A stretch of 64,000 bases of DNA from Auriscalpium vulgare (lineage: Eukaryota; Basidiomycota; Agaricomycetes; Russulales; Auriscalpiaceae): assembly GCA_019915015.1 (NCBI GenBank), contig JAHBBC010000014.1, positions 1 to 64,000 of the forward strand. The letters run 5' to 3'. This document shows, piece after piece, positions 55,340 to 64,000 of the stretch (position 1 is its first letter; every line of letters starts with the position of its first letter). The notes beneath the pieces were generated by a model that worked only from the letters and a program-made list of their open reading frames with translations, was not told the DNA's origin and did no database searches. A program made the position numbers and the translations under genes.

Positions 55340-56241
55340 ATGTCGACCACCGTCCTCGTCTCTGCGTTCGCCCCCTTCCCCTCCCTCGCCTTCTCTGCAC
55401 CCTCGGACACGACGATAGAGGACGTCTACGACGAATGTATCGCCAGATATGACCATCTGCCAGCGTCGGCAGATCTCTATCTCTCGCCACTTTCTGGGAC
55501 CGCGCCTTCATCCTCCACCCTCTCCTCCCTTTCTGGAGATGGCGCCTCTCTCGTCACACTCCGCCTTGTTCCCCGTCTGCGGGGCGGCAAGGGCGGTTTC
55601 GGATCTCAGCTGCGCGCGGCCGGCGGACGTATGAGCAGCCAGAAGACGAGCAACAACGACTCTTGCCGAGACCTTAGCGGACGGAGATTAAGCACCATCA
55701 AGGAAGGAAAGAGGTACGTCGTGATCCGCCGCGGTGTCTTGCTATCACTTATAGTACTCCGTCCGTTGTCAGGCTCGCGGAGTACTTGGAGCAAGAGCCC
55801 GCGCGGAAGAAAGCGGCGGCGGAGGCACAGCGCGCGAAGCTCGAGGCGCTCGAGCGCAAATTGGGCATTGACCCGAAGGCTGGTCCGAGTAAGGGCGGAG
55901 CGGATGAGCCTGCTCCCGTGGCGGGGAAGAAGCACCGGTTCGACGACACGGAGTACCTGGAGCAGAGCAGGGAGATTGTCGAGAACGTGAAGAGCGCAGT
56001 GACGGCAGGTGCGTGCTTTAGCTGTATACCCGAGTGCAACCGGAAATGACCGCTTCTCTTTTCATCAGGTTTGTTGAAGAAAAGAAAGAAGGCGAAGACC
56101 GCCCATACCGACGCAACAGCCACTACTCCATCAAAGGACAATGTTCCTTCCGTCCCCAAGCCTGACTCCCTTCCTGTGGAGACAGGGCCAATACCTGTTG
56201 TCCCTTCCGCCCCAGCGACCGTCACCTCCGTTGGGGCGTAG
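55340..56241 (+). CDS. SDE2: SDE2-type splicing and genome-stability factor
   Basis: Protein made as a ubiquitin-fold precursor. After [20 protein letters not shown] a short ubiquitin-like domain ends at [20 protein letters not shown]. Cleavage after the Gly-Gly in LRGG-KGG is expected to release a C-terminal part beginning with Lys, the form that acts in the spliceosome in fission yeast. Downstream the family core [20 protein letters not shown] is complete, followed by a charged helix ([20 protein letters not shown]) and [20 protein letters not shown]. The last exon gives LLKKRKKAK and a Pro/Thr-rich end. Introns after GKR and after SAVTAG keep frame. The ATG at 55340 is chosen because it directly precedes the ubiquitin-like strand; the frame is open further upstream but lacks support. 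Confidence 0.88.
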
Positions 56242-57269
56242 CAGCAACGTGGCCTCCACGTGCGGAACCATCCCCGCCGTTGTCGTTTGTCTTCCATGCC
56301 GTTATTCCGTTGTATACAGTGATCTGTTATTAATCAAAGTCTTGTACGAGGTGGCATCAGCCCGGTTACGGGTCTCAGGATACTTTCTCAACGGCGCCCG
56401 GTCGTATCAAATCCGTTCGAGTTCGCGCGTGATAGGCAAGCCGGGTCTAACTGAAGGCGCGCGCGCACACCGCTTAGCGGGATCTTAGCATTCGAACGAG
56501 CCATCAACGCGTCAGCCTTGCGCGTGCAACGTGTTCCCGTCTCTCTGGAGTAGCTCCGCCCGGCGACGCACCTCCCGGAACGTCTGGGCAGAAGCGGACG
56601 CGCGTCCTCTGACCAAGACAATAAGTCGAGCCACTTTGCGGGCATTCGTCAGATGCAGACACCTATGCCGCGCAGTCGTTCACGTGGTGCAAGGATGTCC
56701 CTTCGCTGTGTTCCCATCCGAGTCTGACAGCGACGGCCGCCGTTGTCTTGTCAACATCGCAGGTGGGTGACGCCGTCTCGATAAGCATTACAGGGCTGAC
56801 GAACGGAGGCACGCAGGCGTAGGTCAGCACGCTATTTGGAACCGTCCAGCTGCGCTCCCAGCATCCTTAGCTAAGCCCACGTGGGCACAGCTTGTACAGC
56901 ATGTCTTGGTTGCTCATTTTCTCAATTATTGCACTGCAGTGTTGACACAGTTGTCGAGGACAACCGAGACGAGGCGCGTTCGTCGTACGATTGGCCTCTT
57001 CGGAACGTCAGGTCAGTGAGGATAAACCCGCGTAGCCGGCTGCTTTATGTCATTCCAGCGTCTCAGGATCGGTGATCGGGGCGTATGGTCGATCTGACCA
57101 AAATGTGGGGCCATGAGGCCCAAATGTGACGGATACGTGTTTGGGAGGGAAAGGATGTTAGCGTTTCTGACGCAATCCTAGGATCCTGCTCGGACTTAAA
57201 ACCAACCTCGCAGCGCGATTGGGACATGTCCCCCGCCTCAGTCCTCCAAGATGAGTCACGACCGCTCGA
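56242..57269. other. 1 kb spacer, nothing recognised
   Basis: Between SDE2 and the next plus-strand gene. Short frames on both strands lack motifs and splice partners. A tRNA-like look near 56490 did not hold up. The last part should contain the promoter of the next gene. Confidence 0.4.
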
Positions 57270-58377
57270 ATGACCTCTTCAACGTGTCGGTACTCTGGTC
57301 GCTACATCTCCCACTCGTGCATTGACTCAATCTTTCTTCTGCAGTATCCCTCCGGAACCATGCCATGAAGTCCACGAAATGCGGACCATGCTAGAAGGCC
57401 TGCTCGTCCGCCTGATATCTCTGGAAGAGGTCCAGAGAGAGCCATTCTGGCTGCAGAAGATCCACGAAATGGTCGACGAGCTGCGCCAGATAGATGAGGA
57501 GGTCCCGCCAGTCTACCGTAGCTGGCGCGATCCTAGGGTGCAGCAGGTACTCCGACACGGTGCGTTTTCACCTACCATATTTCTTTGCATCCTTCCCTGA
57601 CACAACTCTCTGTGTGCGCTAGGGCTGGGATGGATCAGGCGGCGCATCCATCATCGTCGGTCCCGTGCCCATCGCGGTCAGCAAGGTTATCAATCCTTTT
57701 CTAGTTACCCAGTCAATACCGCCCCGGCCGCCGCGCCGACGTACAGCGCCTCGACCAGCTATCGTTACACCACTCAAGTCGGACCTGCTGCGCAGGCCCC
57801 CGCTGACGGGTTCTCGCAGTCATGGCAGGTCACGTACGCGAGCTATGTACCTCCCCCAGCGAGTTCCGCCGCGCCAGTGCACGACGCACAGCCCCCGTCA
57901 GGCCATTACGCCCCCATAGCGCCCGCCATCCCGTATGTGGCCGCGGCCCAAAACACCCATTGGCCGATGTCACCCCGGAGCAGTGCATACGTCCCGGCTG
58001 CCGCTGCCGTCCCCTTTGTCGCACCCGCGCCCGCGCCAGCAGTCGACCACCCCATGATCACCGAACAAAATGCTCTCCAGCTCCAGGTTGCGTGGCCGCC
58101 GCCCTCGCTACCGCCGCCAGAGCAGCACGCGGTACCGTTCCCCGACCACTCGTCCAATGCGCCGGACCCGTCGCAACCGCAGGGAAACTACTACGTCCCG
58201 CACCAGCCGCCTCCGCCGCCGAGCACGCCGCACGGGTACATCGCGGAGCATGACAGCCGCCGCACGCCCGCGTCCTCGTCCGTGCCAGACGTCGACACCG
58301 CCGTCGACGTCGCGGTGCGGCTTATCGAGGCGGTCAGCAGGGCGATTACGTTGATCGCTCAGCTGGGCGGCATTTAG
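57270..58377 (+). CDS. Unrecognised protein with Pro/Ala/Tyr-rich region
   Basis: 327 residues from exons 57270-57283, 57345-57559 and 57623-58377. The start is set by phase: only the ATG at 57270, not the earlier ATG at 57251, joins in frame to the second exon and gives MTSSTIPPEPCHEVHEMRTM. The N-terminal part is helical and acidic (LLVRLISLEEVQREPFWLQK, IHEMVDELRQIDEEVPPVYR). A short basic patch follows (WIRRRIHHRRSRAHR). The middle is a low-complexity Pro/Ala/Tyr/Gln-rich region, and the C-terminus is again helical (DTAVDVAVRLIEAVSRAITL). No known domain, signal peptide or membrane segment. It could be an RNA-binding or scaffold protein by composition only. Confidence 0.5.
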
Positions 58378-59074
58378 GTACGGTAGGCGGGGAATGGAGC
58401 TCCGCCCGGCCAGACGTGGCAGGGCGCGGTGTCCTGCCAGGTGCGCGCTGGGTACCTTCAATAGAATGGTCCCCAACATCAATACGCATGATACCCCTCA
58501 TAGATCTCTGTATCCTTCCTGCTCCGACTCTCCATCCCCATAACTTCTTGTGTATTTGTATGCGTCTGAACCCCAGTGTTTCGTGTTTGGCGTGAGAGCC
58601 CGTGTTCCCTTTACCGAGTGGTGTCCTAGGATTGTTTCGCCTCGGTACCTGGCTTTCATATTCGCGTTATTGATCTACCCCTTGTTCGTTTGGTTTGGTG
58701 CAAGCACTGCCGTCAACCTACAACCTTGTGTCCCTGCCACTTTCTCCTACTCACGATAGCCTACGCTCTCAGGCATGTACATACTTTCGACATCCTTCGA
58801 TTCAGCCTTCCATCCACGCATAAAACGCTACATAAAAATATATTGCCGGCACGGACTCGGAGGACCCCGAACTCCACCTTCGGACGGACGTCGGCCGAGC
58901 TTGTCTTGAACTCTTAACGCCCACTCACTCACATAACCCGCGTCCACGCGAGCGCCGAATTGAGAGAATCTCTGCGAGTCATTGACCTTCGGCAGGCGAG
59001 TCGGCGAGCATTGGTGTGTATCCAATCGAACTTCGCGGAATTGAAATGCTCAGTTGTCCCAGTATCCCAGTGCA
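58378..59074. other. Spacer upstream of homoaconitase
   Basis: 700 bases: T-rich 3' UTR of the previous gene, then the homoaconitase promoter. A cataaaacgctacataaaaat stretch near 58820 is the most TATA-like sequence but lies 250 bases upstream of the start codon. No gene seen. Confidence 0.45.
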
Positions 59075-61318
59075 ATGCGTAGATTGGCGTCGATACGCTT
59101 GCTAGCGCGACGCAGGGGCTATGCAACGCTTTCTGCGGGACCACGGATACCCCAGACCGTCATTGAAAAGGTCGTTCAAAAGTACGCTGTGGACCTACCT
59201 GAGGGCAAGGTGGTGAAGGCGGGGGACTATGTCATGATACGTCCCGAACATGTTATGACCCATGACAACACTGGGCCCGTCATATCCAAGTGCGTAGCTG
59301 TCCTTTGTGATTCATTCCATGCACCAACTGCTGTGCACTCTGGCAGATTCAACTCTATCGGCGCCAAGCGCATAGCCTCGACGCGACAGCCGGTCTTCAC
59401 GCTCGACCACGACGTGCAAAACAAATCGTCCAAGAACCTCGCAAAGTACGCGAACATCGAGGCCTTCGCCCGTCAGCACGGGGTCGACTTTTTCCCTGCC
59501 GGCCGTGGCATCGGACATCAAGTCCTTGTCGAGGAAGGCTATGCATTCCCGTACACCCTGACAGTCGCGTCGGACAGCCACAGCAATATGTACGGCGGCG
59601 TGGGCTGTGTGGGAACCCCGATTGTGCGCACCGACGCTGCCGCGATATGGGCGACAGGCAAGACGTGGTGGCAGGTGCCCCGCATGGTGAAGGTAGAGCT
59701 GCGCGGCCGCCTCGCGCCAGGCGTCACCGGCAAGGACGTGATTGTCGCGCTGTGCGGCTCGTTTAACCGGGATGAGGTGCTCAACGCCGCGATCGAGTTC
59801 ACAGGCGACGGCGTCGCGGCGCTGGCGGTGGACGACCGCTTGACGATCGCGAATATGACGACTGAATGGGGTGCGCTTGTCGGCCTGTTCCCGGTGGACA
59901 GGGTCCTGTTGCAGTGGTATGATGCGTTGCTGCGGAAACTGGAGCTACGAACATTCTCCTCGGCCACGCACTCTTCCATTCCTATGCCACCAGAGCATCC
60001 TCGAATCAATCGATGGCGCCTGGATGCCATTCAAGCGGCTCCATTATCCTCAGACCCCGAAGCGTCCTATTCATCGCATCTCATACTCGATTTGTCTACG
60101 CTCGTCCCCCACGTATCCGGGCCCAACAGCGTGAAGATATCCACGCCGCTCCCGGAACTAGAGGCATCGCACATCCCCATCCAGAAGGCATACCTCGTCA
60201 GCTGCACGAACTCGCGCGTGTCCGACCTGGCCGCGGCGGCGGCGGTGCTGCGCGGGCGGAAAGTCGCGCCCGGCGTCGAGTTCTATGTTGCTGCGGCGAG
60301 CTCGGTCGTGCAGCAGGAGAGCGAGCGCCTCGGCGACTGGGAGGCCCTCGTTACGGGCGGTGCAAAGGTGCTGCCCGCGGGGTGTGGGCCGTGTATAGGG
60401 CTCGGTACCGGGTTGCTCGAGGAGGGAGAGACAGGCATCAGCGCGACGAACCGCAACTACAAGGGAAGAATGGGTCATCCGAAGGCACAGGCCTACCTCG
60501 CGAGCCCGGCCGTCGTCGCTGCGAGCGCGGTGAAGGGATACATCGCGAGCCCCGATTCACTGGACGCGGCTGCGCTACCGCCAGTCGGTGCGCCGACCTT
60601 CACGATCGCCTCTCCGGAAACCGAGAGCGCCGCGACAACAGGTGGTCCTGCCGCCGAGCCCCTTCTGCCCACGTTCCCAGCCACGTTCCGCGGAACTCTG
60701 CTCTTTGCACCACAGGACAACCTCAACACGGACGCCATCTATCCGGGAAAGTACACGTACCAAGATGACATCACACTCGCGCGGCAGGCGGAAGTCGTCA
60801 TGGAGAACTACGATCCCTCGTTCGCGGAACTCGTCGCCTCCCTGCGCGCAGCGTCGCAATTTTCTCACTCTAGCCCGGATATCAAGGAAGGCGTCGTCCT
60901 CGTCGCGGGCTACAACTTTGGCACGGGGTCCTCGCGCGAGCAGGCCGCGACCGCACTCAAGTCCGCGGGCGTGCCGCTCGTCATCGCAGGCTCGTTCGGC
61001 GACATTTTCAAGCGCAACGCGATCAACAACGGGCTGGTGTGCGTCGAGTGTCCTGAGCTCGTCGCGGACCTGACGCGCGCGTATGCGCTTGCGGGCGTGC
61101 GTGGCGCGGGGGGTGCGAACGGCGAGATGACGGTGAACGAGGGGATGACGATCAATGTGCAGATGGGCAGCGGGGAGGTCGTGGTCGGCGGGCTCGCGGG
61201 CGGGGAGAGGCGGTACGCTGTGCGCCCGGTGGGCCCGAGCGTGCAGGAGCTGTGGATATGCGGGGGGCTGGAGGGATATATTCTCAAGTCCATCCAGGCT
61301 GACGCGTCGACGTCGTGA
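59075..61318 (+). CDS. LYS4: Homoaconitase, mitochondrial
   Basis: Converts homocitrate to homoisocitrate via homoaconitate in the fungal alpha-aminoadipate lysine pathway. The start MRRLASIRLLARRRGYATLS has the Arg-rich, acid-free form of a mitochondrial targeting peptide; the frame extends upstream only to a TTG. Family blocks: HVMTHDNTGPVISKFNSIGA, VFTLDHDVQNKSSKNLAKYA, PAGRGIGHQVLVEEGYAFPY, GGVGCVGTPIVRTDAAAIWA. Iron-sulphur cysteines lie in VSCTNSR and AGCGPCIGLG, with ATNRNYKGRMG after them. The small domain (FGTGSSREQAATALKSAGVP) is complete. A 57-base intron (59290-59346, donor gtgcgt) sits within the first block; it has no stop and a length divisible by three, so an unspliced message would only gain 19 residues. 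Confidence 0.92.
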   Translation: MRRLASIRLLARRRGYATLSAGPRIPQTVIEKVVQKYAVDLPEGKVVKAGDYVMIRPEHVMTHDNTGPVISKCVAVLCDSFHAPTAVHSGRFNSIGAKRIASTRQPVFTLDHDVQNKSSKNLAKYANIEAFARQHGVDFFPAGRGIGHQVLVEEGYAFPYTLTVASDSHSNMYGGVGCVGTPIVRTDAAAIWATGKTWWQVPRMVKVELRGRLAPGVTGKDVIVALCGSFNRDEVLNAAIEFTGDGVAALAVDDRLTIANMTTEWGALVGLFPVDRVLLQWYDALLRKLELRTFSSATHSSIPMPPEHPRINRWRLDAIQAAPLSSDPEASYSSHLILDLSTLVPHVSGPNSVKISTPLPELEASHIPIQKAYLVSCTNSRVSDLAAAAAVLRGRKVAPGVEFYVAAASSVVQQESERLGDWEALVTGGAKVLPAGCGPCIGLGTGLLEEGETGISATNRNYKGRMGHPKAQAYLASPAVVAASAVKGYIASPDSLDAAALPPVGAPTFTIASPETESAATTGGPAAEPLLPTFPATFRGTLLFAPQDNLNTDAIYPGKYTYQDDITLARQAEVVMENYDPSFAELVASLRAASQFSHSSPDIKEGVVLVAGYNFGTGSSREQAATALKSAGVPLVIAGSFGDIFKRNAINNGLVCVECPELVADLTRAYALAGVRGAGGANGEMTVNEGMTINVQMGSGEVVVGGLAGGERRYAVRPVGPSVQELWICGGLEGYILKSIQADASTS

Positions 61319-61585
61319 GGCGGCCGCAGCACTCAAAATGTATATATGTTCACCCGATGTATCGATAGACGAGGACTTACCAGAAACGCAAAATGACAGC
61401 TGAAGGGCCGAGCCATCCGGCTGTACTCTGGCATATCGAGGGCCCACCCATGGAACCACACAGCTGTCCATACGGTCATATACATACGAGTCATGCACAC
61501 ACGAGTCATGCGACCACATTCGACTAGATCCAACCTTCAGTTCCTTCCCCAACATCAATCGCACCACCATCAGTGGCACGCACGA

Positions 61586-63578
61586 TCAGAAGCCGGGGCT
61601 CCAGACCGTGCGGACGCGGGGCTCCGTGTGCGCACTCGCGTCGGCGAACCGCTCCGAGAGCACCGCGAGCTTCGAGCGGTACTCGTCCGCACCGATGTAC
61701 GCGCCGCACATGCGCCGCTTGCCCGTGAAGGCAGAGCGGCCGTGCAGAACGCGGTGGTTGTCGATCGCTGGAGGAAAGTGACGTGGCATAAGGAACGAAC
61801 AATACGAAAAGTATGGGGGGTTATCAGAAGCCTGTACAGCGGGGGGACGGGGGCTGCGTACCGATAGCGGTGCCCGGTGCCAGTTGCACCCAATACTCAG
61901 AGTCTTGGCTCGTGAGGAGCTTGTTCCACGTGCGCAGCGCGTCGTACCTGCGCGCCTCTTAGTCCAATATATCTTAGAACGTCCTAATTGGCGTTCATAC
62001 GCACCACTGGAGCATGCTGCTCGCCGGAACGCCGCGCACGACGCTGCGGTCGTCGTTGTTCCACCGCACAGCACGGAGCGCACCGGTCGCCTCTGCGTGC
62101 TCGAGCACCGGCCGCGTCGCGCGGTACAGGATATCGTCCTCGCCCGCGGCATGTGCCGTCACAGGCACGCGCGCGAGCAGCGCATACACGTCCGGGTGCA
62201 GCTCCTTGAGGATCGAAGCAACGTAGAAGCCGTCGACGAGCAGTGTCGCGCCGCCCGCACCGTCGGTGTGCGAGAGCAGGTGGAACAGCTGGATGCCGCA
62301 TGGGTCGGTCTGTTCGCCCGGGAGAATGTCAGATGGATGGTGATGTATGGGCGGCTGGACGTGCAGCTTACAAAGTACGTGTTATCTGTGTGCGCGGGAA
62401 GCGCGAGGTTCGTGTATGCGGTGTCGCCGCGCGCCAGATCCGCGGTGAAGTCCCAGAACTTGCCGTCTACGCGCCATGCGACGAAGCTCCGTTAGACGTG
62501 TGACCGAGACGAACACAGAGACTGCGCACAGTGGGTTTCACGGATGAAGCCTATCCGATTCGAAAGCTCCTCTGTGGCTTCCGCAGTGGAAGGCACCCCG
62601 GACACAAAACAGAAGCCAAACTTGTCCTGAGCGGGGGAGGTGTCGACGAAGTCCTGTAGGCAGTGTAGATGGGGGAGCGACTAACGGTTCTGGAGAGCCA
62701 TTTGTAGAGCCCGTGATTATCTGGTGCCATCACCTCGTCGTAAGGCACTGTTGGTGGGTCCTGGACTATTTTGGATCCCCAGAGAACCTTCCTGAAAACG
62801 AAGAGTATGCGTTTAGAGTGTGGAGTATGTGATAGAGCGCATGAGGCCGCACTCGGATGTCGCCACTGCTGCCGGCGGGTCGTAGCTGCTCTGTCGGAGC
62901 CACGACCACGGGTACATAGATACGTGGTGCTGCTTTGGTGCGGGCCCTGAGCAGATGAGTACATGTCGGGGATAAGCATGGTTGGGGCGGGCTCACATGT
63001 GACCTGCAGACCCTCGGGTTTGGACTCGACAGCGACAGGTTCGATGTCTGGAGGGATCTAGCGAACACGCTCGGCGGGTTGGAGTAAGGAGGACGGTGTG
63101 ACCCCGTACCTCAAATGTGTTGACAAGCCTTTGTTTAGTTACGGAGTGGAAGCATTCGGAGCAGCGGCAGTGGTCACGCAGCCAAATATTATGGCTGCTC
63201 TCTGTGTGAGCCACATGCGATGGGCAATGCACCGATGGCCACAAGTACGCACAACTTTGACCAATCCCCGCCATCCCAATGGATAAAGACCTCTTTCTCG
63301 TTGGCGTTACTCGTCGGCAGATGATGGCTCGGAACAGCATCGATCTCGATGGGCTCTGCAGCCTTCAACGCAGCAGAAGACGACGCAAATCGTGTCGATG
63401 CCTGAAGGCGACTTGTCCGCGTTGTCCTTGCTGTGGTGCGCTGAACAGATGTGAGCAGACTGCCCAGCATCGGCGAATAAATGCTGACCCAGGCTGACAT
63501 GCCCATCACCGTGGGCATCGCTGCTGTTTGCTTCGCCGCGCCAAGCACGGCTCTGCGCGCAAGCTGATACGAGGTCAT
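61586..63578 (-). CDS. Trimethyllysine dioxygenase, mitochondrial
   Basis: Fe(II)/2-oxoglutarate oxygenase that hydroxylates N6-trimethyllysine, the first step of carnitine synthesis. Chosen start 63578 (MTSYQLARRAVLGAAKQTAA), a likely mitochondrial presequence; later ATGs at 63518, 63506 and 63500 are possible. The N-terminal domain has NIWLRDHCRCSECFHSVTKQ RLVNTFE, with the Cys/His-rich set of this family. The catalytic part reads DNHGLYKWLSRT, FGFCFVSGVPSTAEATEELS, then FWDFTADLARGDTAYTNLAL and AHTDNTYF, which carries the His-x-Asp iron ligands. GGATLLVDGF and IDNHRVLHGRSAFTG supply the distal His and the Arg for 2-oxoglutarate. It ends GAYIGADEYRSKLAVL ... VWSPGF. Gamma-butyrobetaine hydroxylase is the close alternative; the C-terminal GAYIGADEYRSK favours TMLD. 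Several short introns are only roughly placed. Confidence 0.82.
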
Positions 63579-63956
63579 TCTCGTCGTTGGCGTCGCAGTG
63601 TGTTTGCTGTTGGGATTGAGAGACGCCGGACACGGTCGAGAGGCGGCGAGGGGAAGTCTCGCCCATTTACCGTTTCTGGATATGCAGCACGCGAGATCTC
63701 CCAGATCTGCCCGGAAAACATAGAATGAAGATTCGTACATACGTGCCAGAGACGAAGAGGCGTCAAGGCAGCAGCACTGGCCAAGTCCTGTGCCACGCGT
63801 TGGTGAACACGCGGCGGAGGCAAGTGCCCTACATAGTGCAACTGACGACGAACATTGAATTGGCCGGACAAATTCGGCCGTCGGCCGATCGCCGTTGACT
63901 CCGACGCGCATAAAAAACTTGGCCGCCAACGGGTCAACGTCAACATCCCTTCCGCC
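63579..63956. promoter_or_regulatory. Divergent promoter region
   Basis: 378 bases between the dioxygenase gene and the gene starting at 63957. On the plus strand gcataaaaaac near 63908 lies about 45 bases upstream of the ATG and could be a TATA element. Confidence 0.45.
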
Positions 63957-64000
63957 ATGTCCTTCGCCGCCCGCGCCTCCCAAACCCTCCGCGCTGCCTC
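63957..64000 (+). CDS. 5' end of a gene cut by the window edge
   Basis: ATG in a good context (tccgccATGTCC) followed by MSFAARASQTLRAA. The Ala/Arg/Ser-rich, acid-free sequence resembles a mitochondrial targeting peptide. Only 14 codons are visible, so the product cannot be named. Confidence 0.5.
   Translation, partial: MSFAARASQTLRAA

Noticed and set aside
56380..56540. tRNA-like look (gttcgaa word, paired stretches) on the minus strand
   Set aside because: The A-box and B-box spacing and an acceptor stem could not be drawn; no anticodon arm of normal form.
63189..63983. Upstream extension of the trimethyllysine dioxygenase frame beyond 63578
   Set aside because: It would run over the divergent promoter and the start of the next gene; sequence before MTSYQLARR is not protein-like.

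Overview
The window looks like nuclear DNA of a filamentous basidiomycete, most likely an agaricomycete. The evidence is GC-rich coding sequence, dense genes on both strands, about 50-65 nt GT-AG introns (a few GC-AG) with CTAAC/CTAAT-type branch sites, short shared promoters, and typical fungal products: an RTA1 family pair, a BIO3-BIO1 fusion, homoaconitase and FG nucleoporins. No bacterial operons, CRISPR arrays or rRNA were seen, and no tRNA could be supported. All exon coordinates were read by eye from splice signals and frame continuity.

Layout. 0.2-6.3 kb: TFIIE alpha (-), a leucine-rich repeat protein (+), a gene relic and a membrane J-domain protein (-). 8-12.7 kb: a 1380-codon ARID protein of the SWI1 type with long glutamine tracts. 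13.1-16.7 kb: two tandem CWC16/CCDC130-type splicing factor genes, one conventional and one strongly diverged. 16.9-29.2 kb: RPS20, a decayed inverted copy of part of the nearby NUP159 gene, an inositol polyphosphate 5-phosphatase, an SH3 protein, and the intact NUP159-type nucleoporin. 29.9-37.4 kb: a duplicated RTA1 / F-box module in which the second F-box gene has lost its 5' half. 37.4-43.9 kb: a low-gene-density island with AT-rich palindromes, short tandem repeats and at least three decayed gene pieces lying head to tail (MYND finger, RhoGEF DEP-DH, cyclophilin). 44.2-64 kb: conserved genes again, namely pICln, a four-helix MARVEL-like protein, a proline-rich protein with a WH2-like motif, a CoA-type Nudix hydrolase, SEC61 beta, BIO3-BIO1, SDE2, an unrecognised proline-rich protein, homoaconitase, trimethyllysine dioxygenase and the first codons of a gene cut by the window edge.

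Connections. Several genes serve RNA and chromatin functions: TFIIE alpha, the ARID protein, the CWC16 pair, SDE2 and pICln (Sm-protein assembly). Biotin synthesis, alpha-aminoadipate lysine synthesis and the first carnitine-synthesis step are also close together, but nothing shows co-regulation beyond shared promoters. The most unusual content is duplication and decay: three independent local duplications and one composite island of gene fragments.
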